Shown piece by piece: positions 1-9,983 of a DNA stretch of 64,000 nucleotides. The notes beneath the pieces were generated by a model, which saw nothing but the letters and a program-made list of their open reading frames with translations, made no database searches and had not been told where the DNA came from. Every line of letters starts with the position of its first letter. Positions within the stretch are counted from its first letter, which is position 1. The position numbers and the translations under genes are program-made. Origin of the DNA: Prochlorococcus marinus str. MIT 9515 (GTDB lineage Bacteria; Cyanobacteriota; Cyanobacteriia; PCC-6307; Cyanobiaceae); assembly GCF_000015665.1 (NCBI RefSeq), contig NC_008817.1, positions 248,001 to 312,000 of the forward strand, in the 5' to 3' direction.

Positions 1-553
1 AGCCAGCTAAAATGATTGTTATAAATATGGATCTTTCTAAACCCCACTGCAGTAATTCATTTTTTCTCCAAAGTTTTCTTTGAAAGAAAAATATTTCATG
101 ATAAAAAAATCTGGGAGCAATAAGCCAAATTGGTCCAAAGGTACTAACAATATGATCAGGGTCATTTTTAGGATCATTTACATGAATATGATGTTGTAAG
201 TGAACTCTAGTAAAAACTGGAAAACTGAATCCCAAAAGTATAGCTGATCCATGTCCCATTGCTTGATTTATCCAAGGTATGGGATGAGCAGCTTTGTGAC
301 ATGCATCATGGATTACAGTGCCTTCAATATGAAGAGCAAGAAATGCAGTAGCAACTAATAGTGGAAGAGGCCAAACACCTCTATACCACTGCCAAATACT
401 TAGAAAAGCAAGAAAATAACCACCAAAAAACAATCCTAATGTTGGGTTCCAAAAATTTGGAGGGTCGATATAATTTCTTATCTCCCTTTGCCAACCACTT
501 ATCTTAGAAGAATTAGTTTGAATATTTTTATTTTGACTAGTTAATTTTGAAAT
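1..553 (-). CDS. crtR: beta-carotene hydroxylase, partial (C-terminus off the left edge)
   Basis: Membrane diiron hydroxylase of the fatty-acid-desaturase superfamily, which makes zeaxanthin from beta-carotene. The reverse strand reads a continuous frame of about 180 residues up to the window edge. It shows a conserved IDPPNFWNPT stretch, a hydrophobic segment, the HDACH histidine box (about 315-300) and the HLQHH box (about 200-186), followed by NDPKNDPDH. The C-terminal histidine box lies outside the window. The start is unclear: an in-frame TAG at 559-557 is followed by no ATG, GTG or TTG before the conserved N-terminus. The first in-frame TTG would remove about 40 residues, including the conserved part. 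I used the ATT at 553-551 as a provisional start. Family assignment is firm; the start is not. Confidence 0.88.
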   Translation of the reverse strand, partial: MSKLTSQNKNIQTNSSKISGWQREIRNYIDPPNFWNPTLGLFFGGYFLAFLSIWQWYRGVWPLPLLVATAFLALHIEGTVIHDACHKAAHPIPWINQAMGHGSAILLGFSFPVFTRVHLQHHIHVNDPKNDPDHIVSTFGPIWLIAPRFFYHEIFFFQRKLWRKNELLQWGLERSIFITIILAG

Positions 554-726
554 TGTCTATATGTAATCTATAGATAATATAACCAATTATTTATAGTGAT
601 TGCATAACTATCTCTAATATTTTTTAAGTTTCTAAAATTTTTAAAAATTCAATTATGTGTCAAATTGAGGATCTTAAGTAAAAATTATTTTTAAAATTTA
701 CCTTGCTAAACTAAAATTTCATTATT

Positions 727-808
727 GCGGTCGTGGCGGAATTGGTAGACGCGCGAGTTTTAGGTACTCGTATCTTCGGGTGTGGGAGTTCAAGTCTCCC
801 CGACCGCA
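727..808 (+). tRNA. tRNA-Leu (anticodon TAG)
   Basis: A full class II cloverleaf can be drawn. The 7-bp acceptor GCGGTCG/CGACCGC has discriminator A. The anticodon stem CGAGT/ACTCG holds a 7-nt loop TTTAGGT, giving anticodon TAG. There is a long leucine-type variable arm and a T stem GGGAG/CTCCC with loop TTCAAGT. No CCA is encoded, so the CCA-type nucleotidyltransferase at the other end of the window would have to add it. Confidence 0.96.
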
Positions 809-891
809 TTTCAAGAGAAAATTAATATAAATCAATTTAATGAGTTAATTATTTGAATTATTACTATACTCAAAGATAATAACGCAAGATT

Positions 892-1419
892 TTGGTAATT
901 TATTTAGGTTGTTTTTATATATTTATTGGGATTACATTTTTGTTAATACCTCTTTTATATATCGAATTAGGCAGACCAAGAGATCTAATAAAAGCGGGTT
1001 TGAATTTAATGATTGGGATGTTATTACTTGTTAAGAGCAATATTTTTGTTAATTTTTACGCTTCAACTTTAATTGTAGTAACTTTATTATTTATTTTTTA
1101 TTTAGTAGAAATTTTTTCTATAAGATGGAATCAATTAACTAACCAAGAGCAAAATAATTTAAAAACTTTCAAAGAATTGAAAAAAAACTTTTTAACATTC
1201 ATAGAGGCTATCTCTCTAGCAAGGAAAGACTTTTTAAATTTCAATAGTATTTTTAAATTTGGAAGAAACAATGAAAATTTAAATAAAAAAAAGTGGGTTA
1301 GGAATGGTGAAAATGATAATATAAGTAATTCAAACAAAAATAATTTACTGACTTTAGAGATGCAAAAAAAAGCAACAATTCAATCTAAAAAAGATACAAT
1401 TGATGTTGAAAATATATAA
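892..1419 (+). CDS. Ycf66-like membrane protein
   Basis: A 175-residue protein with two or three hydrophobic helices in its first 95 residues: about 1-25, 35-53 and 56-77. The C-terminal half is lysine- and asparagine-rich and probably cytoplasmic. Size, topology and the ARKDFLNF stretch after the membrane part resemble the Ycf66 family of cyanobacteria and plastids, whose function is unknown. The start is TTG at 892; no ATG occurs earlier in frame. It lies 43 bp before ileS on the same strand. The Ycf66 link is from recalled family features, not from a search. Confidence 0.6.
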   Translation: MVIYLGCFYIFIGITFLLIPLLYIELGRPRDLIKAGLNLMIGMLLLVKSNIFVNFYASTLIVVTLLFIFYLVEIFSIRWNQLTNQEQNNLKTFKELKKNFLTFIEAISLARKDFLNFNSIFKFGRNNENLNKKKWVRNGENDNISNSNKNNLLTLEMQKKATIQSKKDTIDVENI

Positions 1420-1462
1420 ATAAAACAAATACATTCAATACTTATAAATCCCATAAATTCTA

Positions 1463-4360
1463 ATGAAACCCAAAAATAATAAAGATAAAAAATCTAAGTT
1501 TTCCTATAAAGAGACATTAAATTTGCTGAAGACTGATTTTTCAATGCGAGCTAATTCAGTAAGTAGGGAACCTCAAATACAGGAATTCTGGTTGAAAAAT
1601 AAGATTGATTTGGAATTGGGTTCATCGAATTTAGGTGAAAAATTTACTTTGCACGATGGGCCTCCTTATGCAAATGGTTCTCTTCATATGGGACATGCTT
1701 TAAATAAAGTTTTAAAGGATATTATTAATAAATATAAAACTCTTAAGGGATTCAAGGTTCATTTTGTCCCTGGTTGGGATTGTCATGGATTACCAATTGA
1801 ATTAAAAGTCTTACAGAGTTTAAAATCTCATGAAAGAAAAGATTTAGATTCTTTAGGATTAAGAAAAAAAGCGACAGATTACGCAAAGATTCAGATAAAA
1901 AATCAACTAGAGGGTTTTAAGAGATGGGGTATATGGGGAGACTGGGATAATCCATATTTAACTCTTAAGAATAATTATGAATCTGCCCAAATTGGTGTTT
2001 TTGGAAAGATGTTCTTAAATGGCTATATATATAGAGGTTTAAAACCTGTTCATTGGAGTCCAAGTTCTAGAACAGCACTTGCAGAAGCAGAACTAGAATA
2101 TCCAGAAGAGCATTATTCAAGTAGTGTTTATGTATCTTTAAATATTTCTAACTTATCAGATGAAATTCTCTTGAAGTTAGAAGAAAAGGATCTTAAGAAT
2201 AAATTACTTTCTAATTTAAATAAACTATTTATAGCTATATGGACAACCACACCCTGGACTATTCCAGGTAATGAAGCAGTAGCTATTAATCCAAGAATAA
2301 ATTATGTTTTTGCCGAAGATCAAAATGGTGATATATTTCTCTTTGCAAAAGATTTAATTTCTGAGATTTCTGAGAAATTAGAAAGAGAATTCAATACTTT
2401 AATAGATGTAAAAGGTTCAATGCTTACCGGCATCGAGTATAAACATCCTACAAAAAATAAGTTTTGCAATATTGTAATAGGAGGTGATTACATAACAACA
2501 GAATCTGGGACAGGAATTGTACATACTGCACCGGGTCATGGTATGGATGATTTTAATGTTGGCAAAAAATATCATTTACCTATAACTTGTATTGTTGATG
2601 AAAAAGGTAATTTAAATAATCATGCTGAAAAATTTTGCGGATTAAATGTTTTAAAAGATGCGAATGATTTGATTATTGAGGATTTAAAGAAAAATAATTT
2701 ACTACTTTTAAAAGAAAAATATAAGCATAGATATCCATATGATTGGAGAACTAAAAAACCTACAATATTTAGAGCTACTGAACAATGGTTTGCATCTGTA
2801 GAAGGATTTAGATCCTCAGCTTTGAAAGCAATCGAGGATGTTGAATGGATGCCGAAAACAGGAAAAAAAAGAATTTATTCGATGGTTGTTGGAAGAGGAG
2901 ATTGGTGTATTTCTAGGCAACGGTCTTGGGGCGTACCAATACCAGTTTTCTACGAAAAAAAGGGAAAGGAAATATTACTTAATAGTGAGACTATCAATCA
3001 TATACAAAAGTTATTTAATGAGCATGGAGCAGATATATGGTGGGACTGGGATGAGAAAGATTTATTACCAAAACAATATAAAGAAGAATCTGATCGTTGG
3101 ATAAAAGGTCTAGATACCATGGATGTGTGGTTTGATTCAGGATCTAGTTGGGCCGCTGTTTGTGAGCAAAGAGAAGAATTAGCATATCCTGCTGACTTAT
3201 ATTTAGAGGGCTCTGATCAACATCGAGGTTGGTTTCAATCTTCTTTGCTAACCTCGGTAGCAGTAAATAATAAGCCGCCATATAAAAAAGTTCTAACTCA
3301 TGGATTTGCATTAGATGAAAATGGCAGAAAAATGAGTAAATCTTTAGGCAATGTTGTTGATCCAAATATTATTATTAATGGAGGTTCTAATCAGAAAATC
3401 CAACCCGCTTATGGAGCTGATGTCCTTCGGCTTTGGGTGAGTTCTGTAGATTATTCAGTTGACGTCCCGATTGGATCTAACATTTTAAAACAATTATCGG
3501 ATGTTTATAGAAAAGTAAGAAATACAGCCAGATATCTTTTAGGTAATATTCATGATTATGATCCAATTGACGAGGAAATTGATATCGATCAGTTGCCGAT
3601 ATTAGATCAATGGATGTTAAATAGATTAGTTGATGTCTCGGATCAAATAACAATTGCATATGAAAATTACGAATTCTCGAAGTTTTTTCAAATATTGCAA
3701 AGTTTTTGTGTTGTTGATTTATCCAATTTTTACTTGGATATTGCAAAAGATAGGTTATATGTAAGTGCTAAATCTTCGATAAGGAGAAGAACTTGCCAAT
3801 TTGTGATGTCTAAAATTGTAGAAAATTTAGCGGTTCTTATTTCGCCGGTACTTTGTCATATGGCTGAAGATATTTGGCAAAATATTCCATATTCAACTAA
3901 TGAAAAATCTGTATTTGAACGAGGATGGCCAAATTTGCCAAAGTCATGGATTAATCCTGAACTTAATGAACGTATTTCTAATCTAAGAAAATTGAGAGTG
4001 GAAATTAATAAAGCTATAGAGGGATGTAGAACCCAGCAAATAATTGGAGCTGCTCTCGAAACAGAGGTTAATTATCTCCCTGAAAACGAAATAATTAAAA
4101 ATTCTCTTTCTTGGCTTGAAAAATTTGGTAACAAGGAAGTTGATTTATATAGTGATTGGTTGATAGTTTCTAAGTTCAATGTCGTAAATAATTTATTTGA
4201 GGATTATTTAATTATCGATGATAACGAACTTGGAAAGATTCAAATTCTTAAAGCAAAAGGTCAGAAATGTGATAGATGTTGGCATTATCAAAGTAACACT
4301 GTGATGGGCATTGAAGATACCAAATTATGCAAGAGATGTGCAAATATTATTACCAGTTAA
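1463..4360 (+). CDS. ileS: isoleucyl-tRNA synthetase
   Basis: Charges tRNA-Ile in the cytoplasm; a class I synthetase of 965 residues, normal bacterial length. The HIGH motif appears as HMGH at residues 75-78 after PPYANGSL. The editing domain includes the [11 protein letters not shown] motif. KMSKS lies near residue 622. The C-terminus carries a zinc-binding CDRCWHY...CKRC element, so this is the bacterial type with an intact C-terminal zinc finger. Start is ATG at 1463. The gene converges on the DUF7734-like gene, 9 bp apart. Confidence 0.98.
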   Translation: MKPKNNKDKKSKFSYKETLNLLKTDFSMRANSVSREPQIQEFWLKNKIDLELGSSNLGEKFTLHDGPPYANGSLHMGHALNKVLKDIINKYKTLKGFKVHFVPGWDCHGLPIELKVLQSLKSHERKDLDSLGLRKKATDYAKIQIKNQLEGFKRWGIWGDWDNPYLTLKNNYESAQIGVFGKMFLNGYIYRGLKPVHWSPSSRTALAEAELEYPEEHYSSSVYVSLNISNLSDEILLKLEEKDLKNKLLSNLNKLFIAIWTTTPWTIPGNEAVAINPRINYVFAEDQNGDIFLFAKDLISEISEKLEREFNTLIDVKGSMLTGIEYKHPTKNKFCNIVIGGDYITTESGTGIVHTAPGHGMDDFNVGKKYHLPITCIVDEKGNLNNHAEKFCGLNVLKDANDLIIEDLKKNNLLLLKEKYKHRYPYDWRTKKPTIFRATEQWFASVEGFRSSALKAIEDVEWMPKTGKKRIYSMVVGRGDWCISRQRSWGVPIPVFYEKKGKEILLNSETINHIQKLFNEHGADIWWDWDEKDLLPKQYKEESDRWIKGLDTMDVWFDSGSSWAAVCEQREELAYPADLYLEGSDQHRGWFQSSLLTSVAVNNKPPYKKVLTHGFALDENGRKMSKSLGNVVDPNIIINGGSNQKIQPAYGADVLRLWVSSVDYSVDVPIGSNILKQLSDVYRKVRNTARYLLGNIHDYDPIDEEIDIDQLPILDQWMLNRLVDVSDQITIAYENYEFSKFFQILQSFCVVDLSNFYLDIAKDRLYVSAKSSIRRRTCQFVMSKIVENLAVLISPVLCHMAEDIWQNIPYSTNEKSVFERGWPNLPKSWINPELNERISNLRKLRVEINKAIEGCRTQQIIGAALETEVNYLPENEIIKNSLSWLEKFGNKEVDLYSDWLIVSKFNVVNNLFEDYLIIDDNELGKIQILKAKGQKCDRCWHYQSNTVMGIEDTKLCKRCANIITS

Positions 4361-4369
4361 ATAGTTAGT

Positions 4370-4678
4370 TTAATTCCAATTTCTTTGGTTAAGGAAAAAA
4401 AGAGAGTCAGTATTTTCTCTTACTATAACTTCTGATCCTTGGGTTAAAGGTGCCTCATATAAAATGAACTTTGTAAAGAAATGGTCAAATTCTATAACTT
4501 GTTTTTCTGAATCTATTTCAATTTGGTGGGTTGTAGAGCTACTAAAGCCTTTATAAATAATTATTTCTAGAAATTCTTTAGAGTATTCTCTTAAAAGATA
4601 TCCCTGTAGTTTTAAAAGTCTATTAGGGATCATAAAACTAATTTTTTCTAAATTTCTTATTAAATCAATTTCTGCCAT
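4370..4678 (-). CDS. conserved cyanobacterial/plastid protein, DUF7734-like
   Basis: A soluble protein of about 102 residues, starting MAEIDLIRN. Its best landmark is IIYKGFSSSTTH in the middle, followed by acidic and hydrophobic stretches (EVIVRENTDS). This matches my memory of the DUF7734 family shared by cyanobacteria and chloroplasts; function unknown. I chose the ATG at 4678 rather than one nine codons upstream because it leaves a short 14-bp overlap with the end of the preceding DUF3177 gene, a typical translational-coupling layout. Confidence 0.6.
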   Translation of the reverse strand: MAEIDLIRNLEKISFMIPNRLLKLQGYLLREYSKEFLEIIIYKGFSSSTTHQIEIDSEKQVIEFDHFFTKFILYEAPLTQGSEVIVRENTDSLFFLNQRNWN

Positions 4679-5288
4679 AATTAGAAAAACCAGAATTCCT
4701 CCCACTTTTAGGTAGTTTAATTATTGCCCATTGGAGTAAACCTAAAATATATATTAATAAAGCAAACAATCCTAAGAATTTTGCAATCGGTTGAGAAAAG
4801 CTAGCTCCAAATAAAAAGTTAAATAAATTTTTTAATATAAAATATAAATTTGTCGAGGGTTTAAGCCAAATTTGACATTCAGGAGAATTGATAAAAGAAA
4901 TACAATTTATATTATTCATACTTTGAATTAAAAAATTTAAAGATATAAAAGTTAGGGACCATCTCCAAACTTTCGTTGTTGTGCTTAATGGATGTGAAAT
5001 ATCATACTCTTTTAATTCGTCATTAATATCATCCCAAAACCAAACTGATATAGCCATTATTACCGTTGAAATATTTGTAATTAAAAGAGCGTAGTTGTAC
5101 TTTCCGATTAAAAGAATAAGGCTTATAAAGAATAAAAGGGATATTTTCCAATAATTAGTAAGAAGTTTTGAAATCGCTTTGCTTTTGTTTTTTATAGACC
5201 AGCAAAATAGAGTAAAAGGAATACCTACTATGAAGACTAATGAAAGTTGAAAAGATAGCCAAATTGAAAGCTGATTAAAAATGTTCAA
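4665..5288 (-). CDS. DUF3177 family membrane protein
   Basis: A 207-residue integral membrane protein with about five hydrophobic segments (residues about 10-30, 48-66, 68-85, 113-125 and 165-190). The central region has the tryptophan-rich VWFWDDINDEL and WRWSLTF stretches and a late CISFINSPECQIWLKPS loop. I recall this arrangement from the cyanobacterial DUF3177 family, which has no assigned function. Its 3' end overlaps the following DUF7734-like gene by 14 bp, so the two are probably one operon. Confidence 0.7.
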   Translation of the reverse strand: MNIFNQLSIWLSFQLSLVFIVGIPFTLFCWSIKNKSKAISKLLTNYWKISLLFFISLILLIGKYNYALLITNISTVIMAISVWFWDDINDELKEYDISHPLSTTTKVWRWSLTFISLNFLIQSMNNINCISFINSPECQIWLKPSTNLYFILKNLFNFLFGASFSQPIAKFLGLFALLIYILGLLQWAIIKLPKSGRNSGFSNYGRN

Positions 5289-5414
5289 ACCTTTTTAATT
5301 TTTTATATACATAATTATTAAACCTCACTCACCTTCGTCTTAACTTATTATTGTCATAGTTGTGAATATTATGCATTATTTAATTTTCTAGTAAGAAATA
5401 ATTAAACAAACTTT

Positions 5415-6044
5415 ATGAGACAGCATGTAAATCCGCTCAGTAAAAATTTTTTTGAAATAGATCCAATACCTCCATTGAATGAAGTTTTTGAAAATCCACA
5501 ATTACCTCTTCATTTAGATATTGGTTGTGCTTCTGGTGATTTTTTAATGGAATTGTCATTAAAAAATAAAAATTGGAATTATATAGGAATTGAAATTAGG
5601 GAGAAATTAGTTCTTAATGCAAATTTGAAAATCAAAAATAGAGAATATAAAAATGTATATTTTTCCTTTGGAAATGCGATTAATATTCTTAATAATACTA
5701 ATAATAAAACTCTTATTGATGCGATTACTAGTATTTCTTTTTATTTTCCTGATCCATGGTTTAAAAAGAAACATCATAAAAGACGGGTAATTCAACCTGA
5801 ATTTATTAATTTACTCTCAAATGCAATGCGAACAAGATCCTTGATTTTTATTAAAACTGATGTTCAAGAGCTTTTCGAATATATGGAACTCACAATATTA
5901 GAAAGTCTAAAGTTCAAGAAATTAGCTTATGAAGATTTTCGAGTTAATGAGAGTTTTAATCCAATCAAAACACAAACTAAAAGAGAGAAGTACGTGTTAT
6001 TAAGTCAATTTGAAATTTATGAAAGTATTTATATTAGAATTTAA
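5415..6044 (+). CDS. trmB: tRNA (guanine-N7-)-methyltransferase
   Basis: Methylates N7 of G46 in the tRNA variable loop using S-adenosylmethionine. 209 residues. The N-terminal MRQHVNPLS is typical of cyanobacterial TrmB. The SAM-binding motif LHLDIGCASGDFL lies near residues 33-46 and the family signature FPDPWFKKKHHKRR near 110-124. The stop is one base from the end of the convergent glmM gene. Assignment is secure. Confidence 0.95.
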   Translation: MRQHVNPLSKNFFEIDPIPPLNEVFENPQLPLHLDIGCASGDFLMELSLKNKNWNYIGIEIREKLVLNANLKIKNREYKNVYFSFGNAINILNNTNNKTLIDAITSISFYFPDPWFKKKHHKRRVIQPEFINLLSNAMRTRSLIFIKTDVQELFEYMELTILESLKFKKLAYEDFRVNESFNPIKTQTKREKYVLLSQFEIYESIYIRI

Positions 6045-6045
6045 T

Positions 6046-7404
6046 TTATAAATTATTAGATATTTTATTGATTTTTGAACGAAGTTCGGTTGTGATTTTT
6101 GTCGATAAAAAATCTACTTCTTTTTGATTTTGTGCTTCAACTAATATTCGTAAAACAGGTTCAGTTCCACTTGGGCGAATATAAACTCTACAGTCATTTT
6201 TTTTAATACTTGAAAAACTTTCTATACTTTCATTTATAAGATCCTTATTTGAGTTGTTTATGTTTTTAAAGTCAAAACTCAGAAGAATATTGGTAAGTTT
6301 TTGGGGGTATGGTAAGAAGCTGCTATTAAGCCAAGATTCTAAATTAATATTTTTTTTCTTACAGTATTTGGAAATTTGAAGTGCAGTTAATATACCATCT
6401 CCGCAAAAGTTATTAATTTTTGAGAGTATATGACCTGATTGTTCTCCGCCTAATAAGGCTTTTTTTTCCTTTAGTGCTGCAAATATGAACTTATCTCCAA
6501 CTTCTGTTCTATATAAAATACCCCCAATATTATTCCAATTCCTTTCAAAACCTAAATTAGCCATTCTTGTTGAGATGATTGTGTTATTAGTAAGTACTTT
6601 TTCTTCCAGAAGTTCTCTGCCCCATAGAAAGAGTATATGATCTCCATCTAGGATATTGCCTTTTGAATCAACTCCAATCACTCTATCTGCATCACCATCA
6701 AAGCTAAAACCCATATCAGCATCATTTTCTTTTATGGCTTTATTTAGTGGATCTAAACATGTAGAACCGCAATTTAAATTTATTTTTAAACCATCTTTGT
6801 CATTATTAATAACTTTGACATTAGCACCAAGTTTCTTAAAAACACTCTCCGCACATGTGGTCGCTGATCCATAACACGCATCTAAGATTATTTTCATTCC
6901 TTCTAAATTTTCATTTTCCATACTATCGATAAGACCTTTGGTATAGATATTTAGTAGTTCATTATTTTTGCTGACCGATTTATATTTATTAGTGATTATT
7001 TTATTATTATCTACTCTTGCCATAATCAGTTCTATTCGTTTTTCAAAATCTCTTTTAATTTTTTCTCCATTTTTATCAAAGATTTTAATGCCATTAAATT
7101 CTGGAGGATTGTGGCTTGCTGAAATCATAATTCCACTACTGAATTTTTCTTTTTTTATTAAAAATGGGATGGCTGGTGTAGGACAGATTCCTAAATATAT
7201 AAATTCTTTTCCGGCATCCTTAATACCTTTTGATATTGCCTCAAAAAGAATCTCTCCACTTATTCTTGTATCTCTTCCAATTAGTATTGGATTATTTGTT
7301 TTCACAATAAATCCCAAAGCATATCCAACTTTATAAGCTAAGGAATATGTTATTTCTTTATCAAATCTCCCCCTAATTCCATCTGTACCGAATATAGATT
7401 GCAT
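6046..7404 (-). CDS. glmM: phosphoglucosamine mutase
   Basis: Interconverts glucosamine-6-P and glucosamine-1-P for peptidoglycan and lipid A precursors. 452 residues, the usual length. FGTDGIRG is at the N-terminus, the phosphoserine loop ISASHNPP has catalytic Ser97, the metal loop is SFDGDADR, the sugar loop GGEQSGH, and the phosphate-binding end RPSGTEPV. The FGTDGIRG start and SASHNPP loop separate it from the second phosphohexomutase at 38911. Confidence 0.96.
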   Translation of the reverse strand: MQSIFGTDGIRGRFDKEITYSLAYKVGYALGFIVKTNNPILIGRDTRISGEILFEAISKGIKDAGKEFIYLGICPTPAIPFLIKKEKFSSGIMISASHNPPEFNGIKIFDKNGEKIKRDFEKRIELIMARVDNNKIITNKYKSVSKNNELLNIYTKGLIDSMENENLEGMKIILDACYGSATTCAESVFKKLGANVKVINNDKDGLKINLNCGSTCLDPLNKAIKENDADMGFSFDGDADRVIGVDSKGNILDGDHILFLWGRELLEEKVLTNNTIISTRMANLGFERNWNNIGGILYRTEVGDKFIFAALKEKKALLGGEQSGHILSKINNFCGDGILTALQISKYCKKKNINLESWLNSSFLPYPQKLTNILLSFDFKNINNSNKDLINESIESFSSIKKNDCRVYIRPSGTEPVLRILVEAQNQKEVDFLSTKITTELRSKINKISNNL

Positions 7405-7537
7405 ATTATGATTTCAATGAATATTGTAGTGTTAGTATTTTGTATCTTTCATTAATACTATCAGTTGAATAAAAGTAAAAAAATTAATTTTCTCTTTATT
7501 TATTTTATTTATATAAAATATAAGAAGTTAAAGTTTG

Positions 7538-8086
7538 ATGATGCAATCTGGAAATAAAGAATCATTTTTAAATCTCTCACAAAAGTCGATACTGATATTA
7601 TCTTTTACTCTCATTATTGGATCTCTACTCTTATTCAAAAATCTAGTATTTCAACCTAACTTTCTTCTTAAAAAATTTGGAGAATTAACTATTGATCCTG
7701 AGATAGCTTTTACAAACAAAAAACCTACTTTTCTTGAATTTTATGCAGAGTGGTGTGAAGTTTGTAAAGAAATGGCGCCAAGTGTTGCTGACATTAAAGA
7801 AGAATACGAAAAAGATATTAATTTTGTTTTTTTAAATGTAGATAATCCTAAATGGGAAAAATACATAAGAAATTTTAATGTTAATGGAATTCCACAAGTA
7901 AATCTTTTTGATGAAGACGCTAACCTAGAAGTTACGTTTATTGGTAAACAGCAAGAAAAAACTATAAAAGAATCTCTTGATAATTTATATGAACATTCTC
8001 AAAGTAATCTACAAATTTTAAATACTGAATTTTCTAAGATCAGAGACAACAAAAATTATCAGACTTCTCCAAGAAGTCACGGATAA
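7538..8086 (+). CDS. txlA: thioredoxin-like protein TxlA (HCF164-like), membrane anchored
   Basis: An N-terminal hydrophobic segment (about residues 17-38) anchors a thioredoxin fold with active site WCEVC in FYAEWCEVCKEMAP. The cis-proline region is VNGIPQVNLF. The family passes reducing equivalents across the thylakoid or plasma membrane for cytochrome and photosystem assembly, as plant HCF164 does. TTG ATG ATG occurs at 7535-7543; I chose the first ATG (7538). It converges on thyX, 2 bp apart. Confidence 0.85.
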   Translation: MMQSGNKESFLNLSQKSILILSFTLIIGSLLLFKNLVFQPNFLLKKFGELTIDPEIAFTNKKPTFLEFYAEWCEVCKEMAPSVADIKEEYEKDINFVFLNVDNPKWEKYIRNFNVNGIPQVNLFDEDANLEVTFIGKQQEKTIKESLDNLYEHSQSNLQILNTEFSKIRDNKNYQTSPRSHG

Positions 8087-8088
8087 TT

Positions 8089-8727
8089 TTATTCCCAATT
8101 CAGTGCTTCAGATACAGATGGAAAAGATTTGATAAATACTGTCTTACAATCTTCAGCTATTTCCATATGTTCTTTTTGCGTTCCTTCTTTTGATCTTAAT
8201 TGTATATAGTGAATCCAAGACCTACAGGAACCTGTCATATAAATTCTGGTTGGAGTAGCCAATGGCATAATAAATCTTGCACATTCCTTTGCTATCCCTG
8301 CATTAAGCATTTCTTCATATAAATTATTTGCCTCTTGAAAATGTTTTTCAATTTTTTCTGAAAATTTGCTTTTAACTTCATTAGGTATATCATCCATACT
8401 ATTTTGACGATTCTTTTTATCTTGTCTCCTTAATTCTGGGATAGGAATGTCATTTCCTAGTAAATTAGTTTCTGCATATCTTTGGGAGAATTCTTGAAAA
8501 GTAAATGATCTATGTCTAAGAATTTGAGCAGCTATACCTCTATTAGTCTCAATTTTTAATGTCATACATGATTGCTCAAAAACAGACCAGTGCTCATGTT
8601 GAATACAATATCTTAATAATCCTGCAAATTTATCATTATCTTGATTAGAAGGATTAGAAACTCTGGCTATAAAAGCCATTGTTTTTTCCGCATCTGGAGT
8701 TAGTGTAATAAGCTCAACTCTACTCAT
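8089..8727 (-). CDS. thyX: flavin-dependent thymidylate synthase
   Basis: Makes dTMP from dUMP with FAD and methylene-tetrahydrofolate. 212 residues. The ThyX signature reads RHRSFTFQEFSQRY near residues 73-86; the usual RHRxxSxxxxSxR has Thr in place of the first Ser. A second conserved region is the C-terminal TGSCRSWIHYIQLR. It follows dcd by one base and a cobO-like gene, a compact deoxynucleotide operon. No thyA is present in the window. Confidence 0.96.
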   Translation of the reverse strand: MSRVELITLTPDAEKTMAFIARVSNPSNQDNDKFAGLLRYCIQHEHWSVFEQSCMTLKIETNRGIAAQILRHRSFTFQEFSQRYAETNLLGNDIPIPELRRQDKKNRQNSMDDIPNEVKSKFSEKIEKHFQEANNLYEEMLNAGIAKECARFIMPLATPTRIYMTGSCRSWIHYIQLRSKEGTQKEHMEIAEDCKTVFIKSFPSVSEALNWE

Positions 8728-8728
8728 T

Positions 8729-9322
8729 TTAAATTTTGGCTAAAGTTACTTGTTCTGGTTGATTTTGATATTTACCTTTCCTATCTTCATACGTTGTAGA
8801 ACAGGGATCACCCTCAAAAAACAATAGTTGACAAATACCTTCATTTGCATAAATTCTACAATCAGCACCAGAACTGTTACTGAATTCTAATGTAAGGTGC
8901 CCCTCCCATCCGGCTTCCGCTGGGGTTGTGTTTACTATTATTCCAAGACGGGCATAAGTACTTTTACCAATACATATAACAGTAATATTTTCTGGCACTT
9001 TCATTTTTTCTAGAGCGACACCCAAGCCATAAGAATGAGCAGGTAAAATAAAAAACTCACCATCTTTGTCTTTATGAAGAACAGTTTTTTCTAAATTATC
9101 AGGATTAAACTTCTTTGGATTCATAACAGTTCCCGGGACATGCTTAAATATTAAAAACTCTTTAGAAGAAAGTCTTAAATCATAGCCATATGATGAACAG
9201 CCATAACTTAAAACTGCGTTTTTTTTCAGAGTTGGATCAAGGTGTCTTACCAAGTTTGATTGGAAAGGGTTGATCATTCCTTCGGAAGCTTTTTGGTTTA
9301 TCCAGAGATCATTTTTCAGCAT
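8729..9322 (-). CDS. dcd: dCTP deaminase
   Basis: Converts dCTP to dUTP, the main bacterial route to dUMP for thymidylate. 197 residues of the trimeric dUTPase fold. The signature GKSTYARLGI is followed by TTPAEAGWEGHLTLEFSN, which contains the catalytic Glu in WEG...E. The start is 5 bp after the cobO-like stop, and the stop is one base before thyX, so dCTP deamination and dTMP synthesis are transcriptionally linked. Confidence 0.95.
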   Translation of the reverse strand: MLKNDLWINQKASEGMINPFQSNLVRHLDPTLKKNAVLSYGCSSYGYDLRLSSKEFLIFKHVPGTVMNPKKFNPDNLEKTVLHKDKDGEFFILPAHSYGLGVALEKMKVPENITVICIGKSTYARLGIIVNTTPAEAGWEGHLTLEFSNSSGADCRIYANEGICQLLFFEGDPCSTTYEDRKGKYQNQPEQVTLAKI

Positions 9323-9327
9323 AATTT

Positions 9328-9906
9328 TTATGAGCGAAGCTCTGTAATTTGGTCAGCCATTAATAAGAAATTTTTAGGAATGTTTGTACCAGTAAGGATT
9401 ACATCTCCAGTTATGAATCGGTTTTGAAGTGTTGAAATCAAATCATCTTTACTTATGATATTTAATTCCAAAGCTAGAAAAATTTCATCTAGGATAATTT
9501 GATCATATTCTCCAGATAATAATTCTTTTTTACAGAAATCCCATAATTCATTAATGGAATGATTAATCGATTTTGCCAGGTTTTCATTACTTGCTATTTC
9601 TTCGGGTTCATATTGATCATAAGAATTTGATGATCTTATCCACGTTAGGTTCCCGCAAAGCTTTTGTGCATTGACAATACCTTGTTTTACACCTCCCTTC
9701 ATTAATTGTACTAAAAGAACTTTTCTTCCTAAAGCTGCATTCCTTAGTGAATCTCGGATAATAGATGAATAACTTCCTCTGTAAGAAGATTGATAAATCT
9801 GAATTTGACCATTATGATTTGGCCTTCTTAATTTAGATTCTTTATTATTTATATTTACAACTTGCTGATTACTTGTTGAATAACTTTTTAATGAGCTGAC
9901 TGACAT
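9328..9906 (-). CDS. cobO: CobO/BtuR-like cob(I)alamin adenosyltransferase homologue with degenerate P-loop
   Basis: 192 residues with the overall CobO/BtuR pattern: a first strand QIQIYQ, then VLLVQLMKGG near residues 63-72, IILDEIFLALELNII near 143-157, and a C-terminal ILTGTNIPKNFLLMADQITE that aligns with the family's ILTGR..P..L...AD..TE end. The ATP-binding P-loop (normally GxGKGKTT after the first strand) is replaced by SSYRGSYSS at about 40-48, with no GK[ST]. It may have lost or changed ATP binding. It heads the operon with dcd and thyX and is divergent from ntcA. The family link is recalled; whether it is still an adenosyltransferase is open. Confidence 0.7.
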   Translation of the reverse strand: MSVSSLKSYSTSNQQVVNINNKESKLRRPNHNGQIQIYQSSYRGSYSSIIRDSLRNAALGRKVLLVQLMKGGVKQGIVNAQKLCGNLTWIRSSNSYDQYEPEEIASNENLAKSINHSINELWDFCKKELLSGEYDQIILDEIFLALELNIISKDDLISTLQNRFITGDVILTGTNIPKNFLLMADQITELRS

Positions 9907-9969
9907 TATTTAGATTAACTTTATCTACATTAAGTATAATTTGAATTTAAGTACGCTGCATATAGTGTA

Positions 9970-9983
9970 ACCTTACTTAAGGT
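9970..9983. promoter_or_regulatory. inverted repeat in the cobO-like/ntcA divergent intergenic region
   Basis: ACCTTA, a 2-base spacer CT, then TAAGGT: a perfect 6+6 inverted repeat. It sits 63 bp upstream of the cobO-like start and 109 bp upstream of the chosen ntcA ATG. A near match to the NtcA half-site layout (GTA-N8-TAA at 9967-9980, one base off GTA-N8-TAC) overlaps it. It may be an operator or an autoregulatory site; this is inference only. Confidence 0.35.
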
